From contig JAAOOA010000055.1 in the NCBI GenBank assembly GCA_012861695.1, forward strand, positions 1,269,712 to 1,333,711: DNA of 64,000 nt. The letters are read 5' to 3'. The first letter of the stretch is position 1. Every line of letters begins with the position of its first letter. The DNA is from Trematomus loennbergii (Eukaryota; Chordata; Actinopteri; Perciformes; Nototheniidae). The position numbers and the translations under genes were made by a program. Positions 52,364 through 64,000 of the stretch are shown here, piece after piece. Below the pieces are notes generated by a model. It saw only the letters and a list, made by a program, of their open reading frames with translations. It had not been told where the DNA came from and did no database searches.

Positions 52364-52560
52364 CAAAGTCAAAGTCAGCTTTATTGTCAAGAATTCTACA
52401 TGTTGTACATCCAGAAATCTCTAAATATCGTTTCCCGCAGTCCTACAGTGTGACATATATACATCAAACAAAAACAAAAAGGGCCTAGATAAACATGGTA
52501 TACATTAAACAAAACAAAGGGCCTAGATAATCGGGGTATACAGTTTAAAATGTTAATAAT
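52364..52560 (-). repeat. Interspersed repeat with CAGCTTTATTGTCAA end
   Basis: GTCAAAGTCAAAGTCAGCTT followed by TATTGTCAAG is the reverse complement of an AATAAA-bearing retroelement tail common in fish. It contains two tandem copies of a GGGCCTAGATAA motif. Confidence 0.45.
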
Positions 52561-53005
52561 ATACTTCAGGTCTGTGTGTGCGTGTGTGTGCATGTGTGTG
52601 TGTGCGTCTGTGTGTGTGTGCGTCTGTGTGTGTGTGTCAGTACAGCCATCTGGTTACCAGAGCATTGTTTACTCTGTCACAACTCAATATTTGCCCATCC
52701 ATCTCTCGTCGCACTGCAAACCATGAGTGTGTGTGCTTGTGGTAAACTGAATGTGTGTGTGTGTCTATGTGTATGTGTGTGCATCTGTGTGTGTGTGTGT
52801 GTGTGTGTGTATTAGGGGTTCACAGAATTCATGGTTAGGTACGTACCTCGGTTTTGGGGTCACGGTTCGGTACGGGTTGGGTACAACAAGAAAAAGCAAA
52901 AAAAAGTCCCAAATGCATAATTCCAGGTTTGTTCTTGATTTATTTTTTAACAGTAGTGCAAGTTTCAGTATAAAAATTAATTCACTTTATTACACAGTTA
53001 AAAAC

Positions 53006-53008
53006 AAA

Positions 53009-53076
<68 letters not shown>

Positions 53077-53138
53077 CACACACACACACACACAGACACA
53101 GACACAGACACAGACACACACACACACACACACACACT
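53006..53138 (+). repeat. (CA)n microsatellite with CAGACA variants
   Basis: About 130 bp, inside the hAT element. Confidence 0.96.
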
Positions 53139-53593
53139 CTCAGATGGCCATATTATCTATAATGGCTGATGTCAAACAAAAAGGTTTCAATAAGCTGTAA
53201 AACTAAAAAGAATGTCTTGAAAATATTACAAAATAAATAATAAGATAGTGTTTCAATCACTTTCAATCACAATCAATACAAGCCGGGGTCCTCTACTATT
53301 GCATAAGGGCGCAGCATAGCCGTTTATTTTGGTCTCTCGGCTTTCATGTCTATTGGCTTCTTAAAGACAGCGGGGGTAAGCTGTTGAACTGCTGTTGTCG
53401 TTTGCCGGGCTCCGGTGATTGGCAAATCTGGGTGATGCCTTCTGATATGATTTAGCATGTTTGGCGTGTGTTACCATTAGCATACCGCACCGCTGTCGAC
53501 CAATGCCGGCACACCGTCCTCGTCCGATCCACCACTCGCACTCCATCGTTATTGTAGTCCACAGGGAACCCGAAATGTTCCCACACAGATGAT

Positions 53594-53909
53594 TAGTGAT
53601 GGCAGTTTGACACGTGCTTCGATACGTGCTTCAAACCCTGGTTTTCCTATTCCATAGAAGCAGTGCTTCAAAATGTGGAGAAGTTGTGAACAAAAAGACA
53701 ATTATCAGTATTAAAAAAAAGTTCAACATTTAAAGAATAGATAGCCCAGTGGATAGAGCAGGCGGCCGCATGCGACGTGTGTGCATCGAATATTTTTCAC
53801 TTCGCCAGGAGAGGTCGCTGTAACTGAAGCTTCGAGAAATGAACCTATTTTCGAAACAATTCTCCAAGTGGTTGGATGCTTCATTCAAAGCTTCATTTGC
53901 CCATCACTA
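53594..53909. mobile_element. MITE nested inside the hAT element
   Basis: Starts TAGTGATGGCAGTTTGAC and ends CATTTGCCCATCACTA. Flanks CAGATGAT and CGGATGAT differ by one base, consistent with an 8-bp hAT-type duplication. Confidence 0.7.
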
Positions 53910-53979
53910 CGGATGATTTCAAAGAAGCAGGTGGGTTTTCTAGCTCCTGTGTGTTATCTGAACTCGCAATACTAACTTT

Positions 53980-54082
53980 TCTTCTTCTTGTATTTCGTTT
54001 TGTTGTGTTTTCTTCTTCTTCTTCACTTGTTGTTTAAGGGCGGCTGGCAAACAGCTTTTAGGCGCAATACCGCCCCCTGGAT
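53980..54082 (-). repeat. GGCGGTATTGCGCC...(AAG)n dispersed repeat, reverse copy
   Basis: The minus strand reads GGGGGCGGTATTGCGCCTAA, then GTTTGCCAGCCGCCC and AAGAAGAAG. It is a diverged relative of 10955-11043. Confidence 0.55.
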
Positions 54083-54535
54083 TATATATAGTGTAGTGGA
54101 TACTGCCCTGAATGACAGACTTTTTTCCCACTCGTAAAAAAAAGGCGTATTCGTCGTGTGACTGCATGCACCGAACCGTGACCTCCGAACCGTGACGGTA
54201 CGGGACGAATACGGATACCGTTACACCCCTAGTGTGTATGTGTGTCTGTGGGGTTGTTTTGTATTTAGTTGAGTATTGTTGGATTTTATTGGGTTGTTTA
54301 CAATAAGGCAAAAATAGAGTAATTGCGAGACCTTTTATACAGTTGAAGCTTTCTCAACGCAGGACTGTTTGTTGGTTGGAAGACACGGTTAATTTAAGAG
54401 TTATGATAAAAGGTTGTTTTGGGGTTAAAGGAATTATTTATGAAGTCAGGCTTCCTCATGGCAAAAGCAAGGACTTGTGTTTGTGTGTAAAGCGCAGAGC
54501 AAATTACATGGTGTACTTCTCCATTTGGCTGCTAT

Positions 54536-54566
54536 ACACACACACACACACACCACACACACACAC

Positions 54567-54607
<41 letters not shown>

Positions 54608-54652
54608 CACACACACACACACACACACACACCACACACAACACACACACAG
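54536..54652 (+). repeat. (CA)n microsatellite, interrupted
   Basis: About 115 bp of CA with several CC interruptions. Confidence 0.95.
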
Positions 54653-54659
54653 CAGACTA

Positions 54660-55240
54660 AATGCACTGCTTTGACATCCCCCAATGGCAGTGCATAACAC
54701 AGGAACTAGAGATATCTTTGACATCGATGTTATTGCCGCCATGGATCTCCATCACGCTGCAAAACTCACGCTTGTCCTTCCATCTACGTTTCCTTTCTCT
54801 CCCGTCTCGTTGCAATATGTTGTTCCTCCATCCTCCATCCCCTTTCTCCATCTGCTGTCTCTGATCTCCTGCTGCCGTTTGAGCATCAAAGGTGTTGAAG
54901 AGGTTGGCCATCTCACCTTCCTCCACACACACCCCTTCATCTTCTTCAAACAGGGAAGTGCAAAGGCTAACTGTGGGTTTCAGACATCTTTTATTTCCTC
55001 GCTCTCGCTCCTCTGCCCCGGCCTTTGCTATTAGCGAAGTATCATGACAGAAATGCTCTCTGTGTGAGGAACTGCGGATCTTCAGAGGATGACATGACCT
55101 TAGATCTCTGAGTCTCTGTTTGTGTTTGTAAGAGTAAAAGGTGCTATGTTATAATCACTTGTTTTGATAAATATATGATAGGAGCTCTTTTTCATTAAAT
55201 TGATTGCTCTTTGTAAGTGTGTGTGAGAGGGTGACTAGAC
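54660..55240. other. Intergenic sequence, no gene seen
   Basis: Open frames on both strands reach about 116 codons without recognisable domains. The unique block 54700-55040 could be regulatory. Confidence 0.45.
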
Positions 55241-55256
55241 AGTGATCCTGGCAGCT

Positions 55257-55443
<187 letters not shown>

Positions 55444-55680
55444 TTTTTGTTCTTAATTTAGGATCTATGCCTCGTCTTTTAGTAACAACTGAGATATGCT
55501 GTTTCTGACATGAATTAAATAGATACAGGGTATAGTATTAGCATCATTAGTACATTTATGTATGTATTTGTATTGGATTATATAGGATTATAGGACATTT
55601 AGCCTTGCTAAATCCTCAGGGTATGATGTCGCAAAGGGCCCAAAGGCCTAGACCTTACATGCTAAACCTCACAACCCCCA

Positions 55681-55701
55681 TACACACACACACACAACAC
55701 A

Positions 55702-55750
<49 letters not shown>

Positions 55751-55751
55751 A

Positions 55752-55799
<48 letters not shown>
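55681..55799 (+). repeat. (CA)n microsatellite, interrupted
   Basis: About 120 bp of CA with CC interruptions. Confidence 0.96.
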
Positions 55800-55801
<2 letters not shown>

Positions 55802-58519
55802 CAACCTTTACCCTAAACCCATTCCTCATCTCTGCGAAAGCGGACCCTGAGTGAATGGCCTCGCTAAAGGCTTTTTAATAGACTGCTTTGTGTTGGGAAA
55901 ACTCTGGGTGACAGGGGTGAGTCCCAAGGGAGACATGGGGGGGGGGGGGGTGCGAATGGCTCATTGAAAAACTACCAGAGCAGAGAGAGAAACAATGTTT
56001 GCTGCACTACTGATCCTTGAACACCTCATTTTATTCCCATAAATCCCAATTACATCTGTGACATTTCATTAGAATAAATGCCTTCACTCTCCTTTAATCT
56101 ACAGCAATGTGCATGGATACATTTTAAAGTATAGATACAAGACCCAATGACCTCTCAAACACTTTGTAAAATCATGATAGCTAGAAAAGGTTTTACATGT
56201 GCTGCTTACCTAGTGTCTCATATGTTTGTGACTGTCACTGAAACACTATTTATTTCACTTTACAGAGACCATACATCCATCAGGCTTCACAAGATTTGAA
56301 ATAGTTCCTCTAAACTGACCTGTGTGTTAGATAATGATAATGAAGCTGCAATCATCCTGTGTTGCATGAGCCAGCTAGTAAGTTCTCATCTATTATTGAC
56401 AGTAACAATATTTATGAATGTATGTCTCCTCTTGATGTGGTTCGGGCTGATAAGATTTATTTTGCCTTATTGCCTGCTTTTTCTAAGGGTTTTTGCACAA
56501 GTTTTATTGCATAAAGAAAGATATTTAACCCCCCAAAAATATAGAAAATGACCAAACAGAGGTGCAAACTTGTAAAGGCTTTGCAATCACTGTTCATTCA
56601 ATCACAAATATGAGTATTCTTGTAGAAAAGTTTACATTTTCCAAGGTGGTGACTTGAGTTTCAGGTCAGTAGAAGGTGACATGTTTGACTGTTTTCCGTG
56701 TATTCCTGTCCTCTCTCGGCTGCAGAGTGTGTGTGAATGAAGACATTTATTACAACAGAGACACAGAGGATTAGCACAGGGCTTAAACCATTCTCATGGT
56801 AATGTGCGGAGCTGGGAGCGTGCAGATAAACACAAACACTCACCTTATCAAAACACCCACCGACCTGAAGACTACTCCTTAACAGCACCGACACAGACAG
56901 GAAACAGACGCAGAGAAAGATGTCAGTAAGCGGCCTCATGCAAAAATAATGTTTGGACAATGAAATCGTTCAAGGGCGCACCTAGAAACTCTTTACTGCA
57001 AAAGGTATGACCTCATTGGACACGGTAATGCAAAGAAAAACCAAGAAGTCACATGTTAAACGTTTTATAATTTCAATAACCCATAATTAAATATTCATAC
57101 ATGAGTTTGAATGTGGAAACCTTGTGAATCTGAAGGCCTGCTTTTTTGGCCCTTTTCACATCTTTGTGTGACTGTTGTTGATGAACCAGAATGACATTAG
57201 TTGACATATTTGTTCCTTGGCTGAATGTAATCAAGGTTTTTGGAGGAAAAGTTCAACATTTTAGTCGTAGAAATGCTATTCAAATGGACACTGCGTCCCG
57301 AATGTTTAAAATATTGTAAGGGAAACACTTGAAGATATAGATTGAGGCCAACGACGGTTTGTCGACATTAAATATCCTTTCATTACCTATACATCTGTTT
57401 TATTTCTAACTTTTCTTAGCAGTTTTTGATCTCTGACGAAAGCTTTTTGATTGACTGATTGATTTCTCATCTGAAGTGATAATCCAGCGGTGTGAAAGAG
57501 AGGACTGTAAGCTCTCGACGACTGTAATCCTCGGTATCCTCTGCTCCAGGCGCTTCACTTGTACCTTCTCAACATTGTAGTCAGACAACAATCTCAGCCA
57601 CCAAATCCACGTCGCTCCAAATCTTCTCTCTTGGCGTCAGGTTCGTTTTTTTGGCTCCTCCAAAAGAAGACGGGGAAATAAGCTGAGCTCTGAGGATTTT
57701 TATATCCCTCTTTTCAATAGACTCTTTGAACATCACAGTGTAGCAGCATATCACAGAGAGACGCCATGATTCTCTCAGCTATCACATTCTGATAAAGGAG
57801 CAGGGAAGCCCGAACATGTGGAATCTGACACTAATGATTTTAGCAAGCAGTGTTTTTGTATTTTACTGTGACAGAAATGCCCAAAATACTCTGTTGTCAT
57901 CAGAATATTTACAACTTGAGCTGTTTATAAGGATGCAAGTGAAGTCGGAAGTCTTTTGGTGAAAGTCTCAAGTCTGTCCAAGTCTTCGTTTTGGTTTCAA
58001 GTCCATCCATTTCGTTCTATGCAAAGTGTCGTCTCAAGTCTTTCAGTGCCAGTCTTAACTCCGTTCAGTTCAAGTCCCAAATCTTTAAGAGCAACACCAA
58101 GTCATTTAAATCATGTCATGTCTTTGGGACGACTATGTCCAGTCTACAGTCATCTAAGACTACTCGAAGAAGTGTCCATTCTCAAATCTTCAGTCTTTTA
58201 GTGCCAGGCAAGCAAGTGATTCTTATCAAGTCACAGGTCTTTAAGGACATTTAGGTGTCATGTATTTTATGTCAAGTGTCATTTTCTTCATGTACAAAAG
58301 TTACAACTATGGCCTTCCTGACATCTTCAAGAAGAGTTTTGTGCACTGAGTTTCCGTCACGTCCACAGGTGACGTCAACCTGTAACCTTTGTCTGTGTCT
58401 GTGCCAGAACCAGAGGGTCTGCAACACAGAACACATGCTCCTCTCCATCTGTCCGACGGCCATCCTTCCCCTCAGTGACAGAGATGTAGCTTCCAGATCT
58501 CTCCCTGCCACCTCTGATT
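55800..58519. other. Intergenic sequence, no gene seen
   Basis: A G12 run occurs near 55938. Around 57950-58260 there is a loose, diverged tandem pattern of AAGTCTTTCAGT / AAGTCCCAAATC type (CAAGTCNNNNNN), probably an old minisatellite. No gene. Confidence 0.45.
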
Positions 58520-58960
58520 AAGGCTGCGTGGGCGAGACACACTGTACAGCTGATGGGAGACAATGCCGCCGCTTCCTCCCCGAGATTGATTTTCTCCATT
58601 AAAACGGGCCCTTTGTCTAAAAGCGCTGCACCCCTTTGTTATGCTAAAGAGAAGATGGAAGATTTCAATTCAATTGGGCTGAGCCGAGGGCCGGTCAGCT
58701 ATACGGGCCTCCATTGTTCTGGTCGAGCCCGCTGGGACGACGCTAGCGTCTCCCAAACGCCAATTAAGCCGGACGGAGAGACGGACAGGGGATAATTGAC
58801 AGGCAGGAGAAAGGCAGCCTTCTTCCCCTCTGTCTCATCATTGAAAATGAAAATCAAAGGGAGAGAGGAGAAGAAGTGAGGGATGAGAGAGAGAGCAAGG
58901 AGCAGAGGAGTAATGGCCTGTAATATGTTGCCCAGAGCAAAAACTCAGATCACATCAAGT
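58520..58960. promoter_or_regulatory. Candidate conserved non-coding element
   Basis: GC-richer unique sequence with CGCCAATTAAGCCGGACG and GATAATTGACAGGCAGG (homeodomain and TGACAG MEIS/TGIF-like cores), then TAATGGCCTGTAATATG. No exon pattern. Confidence 0.35.
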
Positions 58961-59539
58961 GTTTAGACTTTGGCCCAGCAGCGCCAACAAGAAAAGACAA
59001 TAAGAGGTACGATGTAATATGAATGTTTGTGAAAAATAGGCCAAGCGGTGGTTCCAGTATCTTCCTCCTCCATCATTAACCTGTCACAGGTCTACTCGCG
59101 TGTTAATTGCCTCTAAATGTATCTAATTAAGACTAATTTAACATAAATGGTTACTTGTTACTATCTAATGCCTGAAATAGAGGTACACCAATAAAAAGCG
59201 TCATGTTAATAATCACACATTTAATGATAAGCTAATCAATAGTTCAAAGTAACCACATATTGTCTCACTAAAGTTACTATAGCTACTTTTTCCATCTGCC
59301 ATTCATAAAAATAACTTTCTATTTGTCTGATAAATCGTGCGTGCAATAGGTCAAGCACTTTTAGGGGTTTGTTTTTATTCAATACTTGCAAGAATAACAT
59401 TTCTCTACATGTTGACCTCACACTGCTTGTGACTCATTTCCGTCACATCCAATTAGCACTTCCTCGTATATTTAAGTAAAAAAGAATATCTTTTGCACCA
59501 CCTTCTTTCCTCCAAACATCCTTTCTCTCAGTTTATCCC
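58961..59539. other. Intergenic sequence, no gene seen
   Basis: AT-rich, nothing recognised. Confidence 0.5.
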
Positions 59540-59720
59540 GCTCTGTTTTTCCTTTCCTCAAATCATAATGTCTCGCCCGCCCCAACTCCCCCCTTTTTTC
59601 CCTCTCTCCTCTCTTTTCTGGCTTGTGACAGACGGCCTAATAGGATTTAATAAGCCCCATTTGCATGTCAGCCTTTTAGATTTTCTGTAAGAAGAAAGGC
59701 GATAGCAGGGATGGGGGGTG
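59540..59720. promoter_or_regulatory. Candidate conserved non-coding element with octamer
   Basis: Contains GGATTTAATAAGCCCCATTT and an ATTTGCAT octamer (POU-factor site) at 59657-59664. Unique sequence between a pyrimidine-rich and a purine-rich stretch. Confidence 0.35.
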
Positions 59721-60390
59721 GACAGGGAAAGAGAAAGAGGGAGGGAAGGATGGTGTGAAGGAAGAGAGAAAGAAAGGAAGGAAGGAAGGAGGCATGGAAG
59801 TGAACTATGGATTGATTTAAGATAGAAGTAGAAAAGCATTATGCCTTTCCTAAAAACATGCAGTGCACTTTTTTTGAGGATGCACAGGAAGTGAGATTGT
59901 TTTATGGTCTAAATATTGTTTCCCTCTCAACCCTGACACATTTGTTGCGGTAAATAAATATCCAGTTGGAGCTTCATGTCTCTTCCATTAAGTGGCTTTT
60001 GTGTTTTGTTTGTATTTAGTTTGTTGTTGAGAGTAAATGTGAAGAACAGAGAGCAACAGGAAGTCAAGATTCTCCATTAGTAATCACCGGACAATGAGCT
60101 TTCTGGTGTTTTGTGACAATCAAATGTCGTCCTGTTGGAAGAGCTTATTGTTTGTTTTTCTGGTCACTTTTGTCGATTGAAATGGTTGATCTCTGGCTTG
60201 TTAGTACTTTGTTTACTTCAGTAACATAGTGACATCCCTGTGTAACACTCGTGCTTTATGCTGATTTACATTAATTAATATAAAATATACAATTAACCTC
60301 TTACTCATGATATCTATTTGTCAGATGAGCCTTAAATATTTCATTTTGTGGTACATTATACCATGCTTCTTCTCAATCCCTACATAGTAA
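59721..60390. other. Intergenic sequence, no gene seen
   Basis: A (GGAA)n-like purine run near 59775-59790, otherwise AT-rich unique sequence. Confidence 0.5.
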
Positions 60391-60392
60391 TT

Positions 60393-60546
<154 letters not shown>

Positions 60547-60702
60547 AGACTGTCGCTCTGTAAAGGAGGATAAAAGGTCCAGCCAAAAACCATGAGTGCT
60601 GCACACATCTCCACACACACTCAGTAATCCCCATGTTGGTAGCTGATGTTTATTGCCGTGTAATAGGATCAGGATGAGGCAGCGTCAATATCAGAGCAAA
60701 CA

Positions 60703-60705
60703 TCA

Positions 60706-60803
<98 letters not shown>

Positions 60804-60815
60804 ATACACACACAC
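60703..60815 (+). repeat. (CA)n microsatellite, about 110 bp
   Basis: Nearly pure CA, 158 bp after the (TG)n. Confidence 0.97.
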
Positions 60816-61489
60816 TGATCAAACATAGCCCAGGAAACATTGTGATCCAGGAGAGATGAGAGGACTAATCCTTTAGCCTTTCTAAGAAGACTCTCCTCCT
60901 TCTCTTTTTCTCTCGCTTCCTCAATCATTCTTCTTCTTTCACTCTCTTTATTCGTCTCCTTCGCTTGACAACATTGTCTTCTCTCCATCCCTACTTTTAC
61001 TGACAAGGACAAGGCTAAAAAGAGAGTCTCTGAGCTAAATATACGTGTGTGTGTCAAGTGTAGATTGATCTGCTTGGTTTGCTGAGAGATTAAGACGTGA
61101 TAAACCCTCCTTTTTAAACCCAACCAGCCTCCTCCCACCTACACTCAGCATCTGTGTGTGTGTGTGTGTGTGTGTGTCTGTGTGTTGTGTGCACATTCCT
61201 GCAGGTTTGCATAATGATTCCCATCAGACGTTCAGATTTCAGTTCTGAAGGGTGAAACCAATTGTTGGACCAAAGCATCTCATAGCAGATATTTAGGGCT
61301 TGTTTCTTTCCCAGAGTATCGGGATGTCTGTCTTAAAGTATGATACAGAGTCAGGATATTTCTACAGCTTTACTTATTATTGTGTATTATTGTTTGTTTA
61401 TGTATGTTGATGCTCAACATCAGATTAATCCTGACATTGATAAGCATTATAACGCCTTTATTTAAATAGTTTAAAGAGGCTGGCAATAG
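60816..61489. other. Intergenic sequence, no gene seen
   Basis: A pyrimidine-rich stretch near 60890-60960 and a (TG)n at 61154-61178. Nothing else recognised. Confidence 0.5.
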
Positions 61490-62513
61490 AGTGGTGCAGT
61501 GACGCGTCCTAAAACCCGGATGTAACCTGCGCATGGGTTCCCTCCATAGGATTTTGGAAAATAGCTTGAAATAAGGTCTGTGGTTGACACATTACATTAC
61601 ATTGCATTTAGCTGACGCTTTTATCCAAAGCGACTTACAATAAGTGCATTCGACCAAGAAGATACAAACTTGAAGAAAACAGAATCATATAAGTACATCA
61701 GGTTTCATAGAGCCAAAACATTTCAAGTGCTACTCAACTGGCTTTAGATAAGCCTGTCCTTTGTTAGTATATAAGTGCTTTGTTAGTCATTGTATTGCTC
61801 GAAGTGGAGTCGAAAGAGATGAGTTTTCAGTCTGCGCCGGAAGATGTGTGCTTTCTGCTGTCCTGATGTCAATGGGGAGCTCATTCGAACCTTTTGGAGC
61901 CAGGATAGCAAACAGACGTTTTTTGCTGATGGGACACACATTTAATAGACAGATCACATTTAAGAGACAGATCACGTTTTGTTCAGTCGGATAATATCCA
62001 CATGTCTACCCTACTTTTATCATTTTCTAATCGTAAATCCTAATTGCCAGAAGCAAAATGCTAACGTTATGCTATAAACGAACAGGGTCGCTGCTTCAAC
62101 GTCACGCCAACTTAAGATCCATATTCAAACAGACAGATTCAAAATGGTACGAGTTGAAGCGTTTGTTTGAACAGTTTGCAGGAGGCAGGGACTTAGCGGG
62201 AGTGTTTACGTGTTCGGCGTAATGACGTAAAACAGCCTCGACAACTTCTGTAAGTCCTATTCAGCCACTTGGTAACAACCATCGTTTTTCAGACACATCA
62301 ACTCTTCAGAAATCACCAGGGGTCCTGCTGATGTATTTAATGTCCTAGAACAAAACGTGATCCGTCTCTTCAATGTGTGTCAAAACCACAGACCTTATTT
62401 CCAGATATTTTCCAAAATCCTATGGAGAGATCCCATTGCTTTTTTGTCAAGGGAACCGGACGTGGTAACATGCTAACTCACTTCCGGGTTGTAGGACGCG
62501 TCACTGTGGCACT
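61490..62513. mobile_element. Element with about 100-bp terminal inverted repeats
   Basis: Left arm CAGTGACGCGTCCTAAAACC...CATAGGATTTTGGAAAATA...AAGGTCTGTGGTT (61497-61587) is inverted at 62394-62506, where the arm carries extra sequence. A LINE fragment is inserted between the arms. Target duplication and superfamily are not clear. Confidence 0.7.
61594..61940 (-). mobile_element. LINE 3' end nested in the TIR element
   Basis: The minus strand encodes LFAILAPKGSNELPIDIRTA, a reverse-transcriptase C-terminus of a fish LINE, then a 3' UTR ending TCGCTTTGGATAAAAGCGTC and AATGTAATGTAATG. It is the fullest copy of this tail in the window. Confidence 0.75.
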
Positions 62514-62559
62514 AGTAGAGAGCCTTTTTAGAAATAATTAAGGATATTTTTTTAATTAA

Positions 62560-62935
62560 AGGTGGGGTAGGTCATTTTGGAGAAACCAGCTCGAGATCGC
62601 TAGAATTTGAAAATACACAACCGGAAAAAATCTGCCCTTCCTACAGAGCCCTCCTCCAACACACACGAACGCGCACATGACCAATGAGGGCACGAGATAA
62701 GTTTGTGCACAGATGGAAGGCTGACAGGCAGGTAGGCCATCCAGTTATTTTAGCCGGGCCGGCTAAAATGATTGGTCGTGCTTTTTACAGTACTACGGCT
62801 TCCACAGATGACATTTTATGGATTTTTTGTCAAAGCACTTCAGATATTCATTGCTATCGGGATGTTAAGAGCATTCCATGGAATATAACAAAAAGTGTAT
62901 CTCGAGCCGGTTTCTCAAACTTACCTACCCCACCT
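62560..62935. mobile_element. MITE with TTAA target site
   Basis: Ends AGGTGGGGTAGGTCATTTTG and its inverse (TTACCTACCCCACCT), flanked by TTAA at 62556-62559 and 62936-62939. Terminal inverted repeats reach about 40 bp with mismatches (both arms contain GCTCGAGAT). A TTAA site suggests a piggyBac-type parent. A GCCGGGCCGGC palindrome lies inside. Confidence 0.8.
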
Positions 62936-62939
62936 TTAA

Positions 62940-64000
62940 TTCAGACCAAATAAAAATAGATATATGCATCATGTATACAAATTAAGAGCCACTATGGAAA
63001 AAAACACTTTCTTTTCGTATAATTTATTCAGATATTGTACATTAATTAGTTAAAGACCTTAATGAGAACTTCTTATACATAAATGGTAATGTCCCCTCTC
63101 TTTATTAAATTGAATGCCATTCACATAATATTACAGGCTGTATTTCATTATCAATATATTTGACTTCTCTTTCTTGTTCTGGTCTTTTAGCTAGATATAG
63201 CTATATATAATGTCTCCAGTATAGTCTAATTATCAGGTGATTTGTTGTGCTTTTCTCAGAGTGCAACCAGGCCACTTAACACATCTTTAAAAAGTGACGC
63301 AGTATTAATGCATATCACATTCACAGGTTCATGTAAATGCTCGCTGCTGCTGCTGCACACACACATGCTTGTTAACGTGTGTGTGTGTCTTCAAACAGAG
63401 CTGTGAGTGCTTAATGAATTTGCTCTGATTGGAAATTAATTAAAACAGCCTCAAACAGACAGCCGCCCACAGGGAGCCACCGGCAACACACTGACAGACA
63501 CATTACTCCCTGTGAAGGGAGGGAGGGGGGGGGAGTTTACAACTATCTGATGCACTCCCCACGACCCCTCGTCACGGATTACAGAAACCTTACCGTGTGT
63601 GTTTATTTGCAGAATCATTTAAAAAGCAGCAGTCTCGATCATGAAGGTAAACAAGAAGCTCTCTCCTGGGTTTTTAATGACTCCACAGAAATATGCAGGC
63701 TCTGATTTCACTAAACGACGCAGGGAGATGATTTGCATAAATGGATGATTATTCAGAACAATATTTTTAGTTCGCTTCTTGGAAAATGTGTTGCTATTTT
63801 GACTCTTTCCCTAGTATTACATCCTACCTAGTGTGCAAAAATACATTTTAAAGCTTAAAATAAACTTCAAAAATCTAATGTAATGGAAAATATTGTACCA
63901 TTAAATTACATTTTCTAGTCAAATCTTAATAAAAACACACTTCCCTTGCAAATGATACGTGTTTATTATGTAAAAATGTGTAATTCAGTCAAAGAAATTG
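62940..64000. other. Intergenic sequence, no gene seen
   Basis: AT-rich. The block 63400-63740 (for example GGAAATTAATTAAAACAGCC) may be regulatory. No exon or RNA gene recognised up to the window end. Confidence 0.45.

Larger units (their letters stand above)
52813..54231 (-). mobile_element. hAT element remnant with BED finger, carrying nested repeats
   Basis: Ends TAGGGGTTCACAGAATTC and GATACCGTTACACCCCTA. The 8-bp duplication GTGTGTAT is perfect (52805-52812, 54232-54239) and falls in the TG microsatellite. The minus strand around 53580-53340 encodes BED-finger residues over shifting frames (HFGFPVDYNNDGVRV, NTPNMLNHIRRHHPDLPI). The rest of the transposase is gone. Nested inside are a (CA)n tract, a second TIR element and an AAG-type repeat. 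Confidence 0.85.

Noticed and set aside
53361..53546. Independent small gene (minus)
   Set aside because: Residues match a BED zinc finger of the surrounding hAT element when frames are shifted; it is transposase debris.
60650..61138. 162-residue minus-strand frame
   Set aside because: The C-terminal part is a CA repeat read as Cys-Val, and the rest is low-complexity Glu/Lys from a pyrimidine-rich strand. No start context or splice support.

Overview
The window is vertebrate nuclear DNA, almost certainly from a ray-finned (teleost) fish. It has intron-split genes with GT-AG borders, very dense (CA)n/(TG)n microsatellites, fish-type hAT-like elements, LINE 3' tails and a tRNA-derived SINE, and four recognisable vertebrate genes. 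No species can be named from the sequence alone.

Layout. 0.6-1.2 kb: a duplicated, truncated 5' end of mdh1b (minus strand), head-to-head with fastkd2 (plus, 1.9-5.75 kb). 6.3-8.8 kb: a cd28-like T-cell co-stimulatory receptor gene (minus), tail-to-tail with fastkd2 and holding a 1.25 kb hAT-like element in its last intron. 8.8-10.5 kb: mdh1b (minus), which starts correctly but loses its 3' part about 45 bp from the cd28 Ig exon. 11.05-14.2 kb: a decayed 5'-truncated L1/Tx1-type LINE, itself interrupted by a small TIR element. 14.7-30.6 kb: arhgef7 (beta-PIX, a Rac/Cdc42 exchange factor), readable over 22 exons from the CH domain to both alternative C-termini, with a 3' UTR reaching about 32.24 kb. 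32.3-64 kb: no protein-coding gene recognised. This part holds transposons, microsatellites and unique stretches that look like non-coding regulatory elements; a possible 5' exon lies near 33.0-33.26 kb.

Genes. The genes do not form a pathway. fastkd2 acts in mitochondrial RNA metabolism, mdh1b is a malate-dehydrogenase-like protein, cd28 is a T-cell receptor component and arhgef7 controls focal adhesions and actin. Their value is as synteny: cd28, fastkd2 and mdh1b are neighbours on human 2q33, and arhgef7 lies on human 13q34 upstream of SOX1.

Cautions. Single-base indels break the reading frames of fastkd2, mdh1b, cd28 and the 5' half of arhgef7, while arhgef7 exons 9-19 are clean. Sequence error in part of the assembly is as likely as gene decay. 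The direct repeat at 613-1191 and 10143-10707 points to a tandem duplication with later loss, or to a haplotype misjoin. Homology statements rest on recognition of protein families by eye; no alignment was run.
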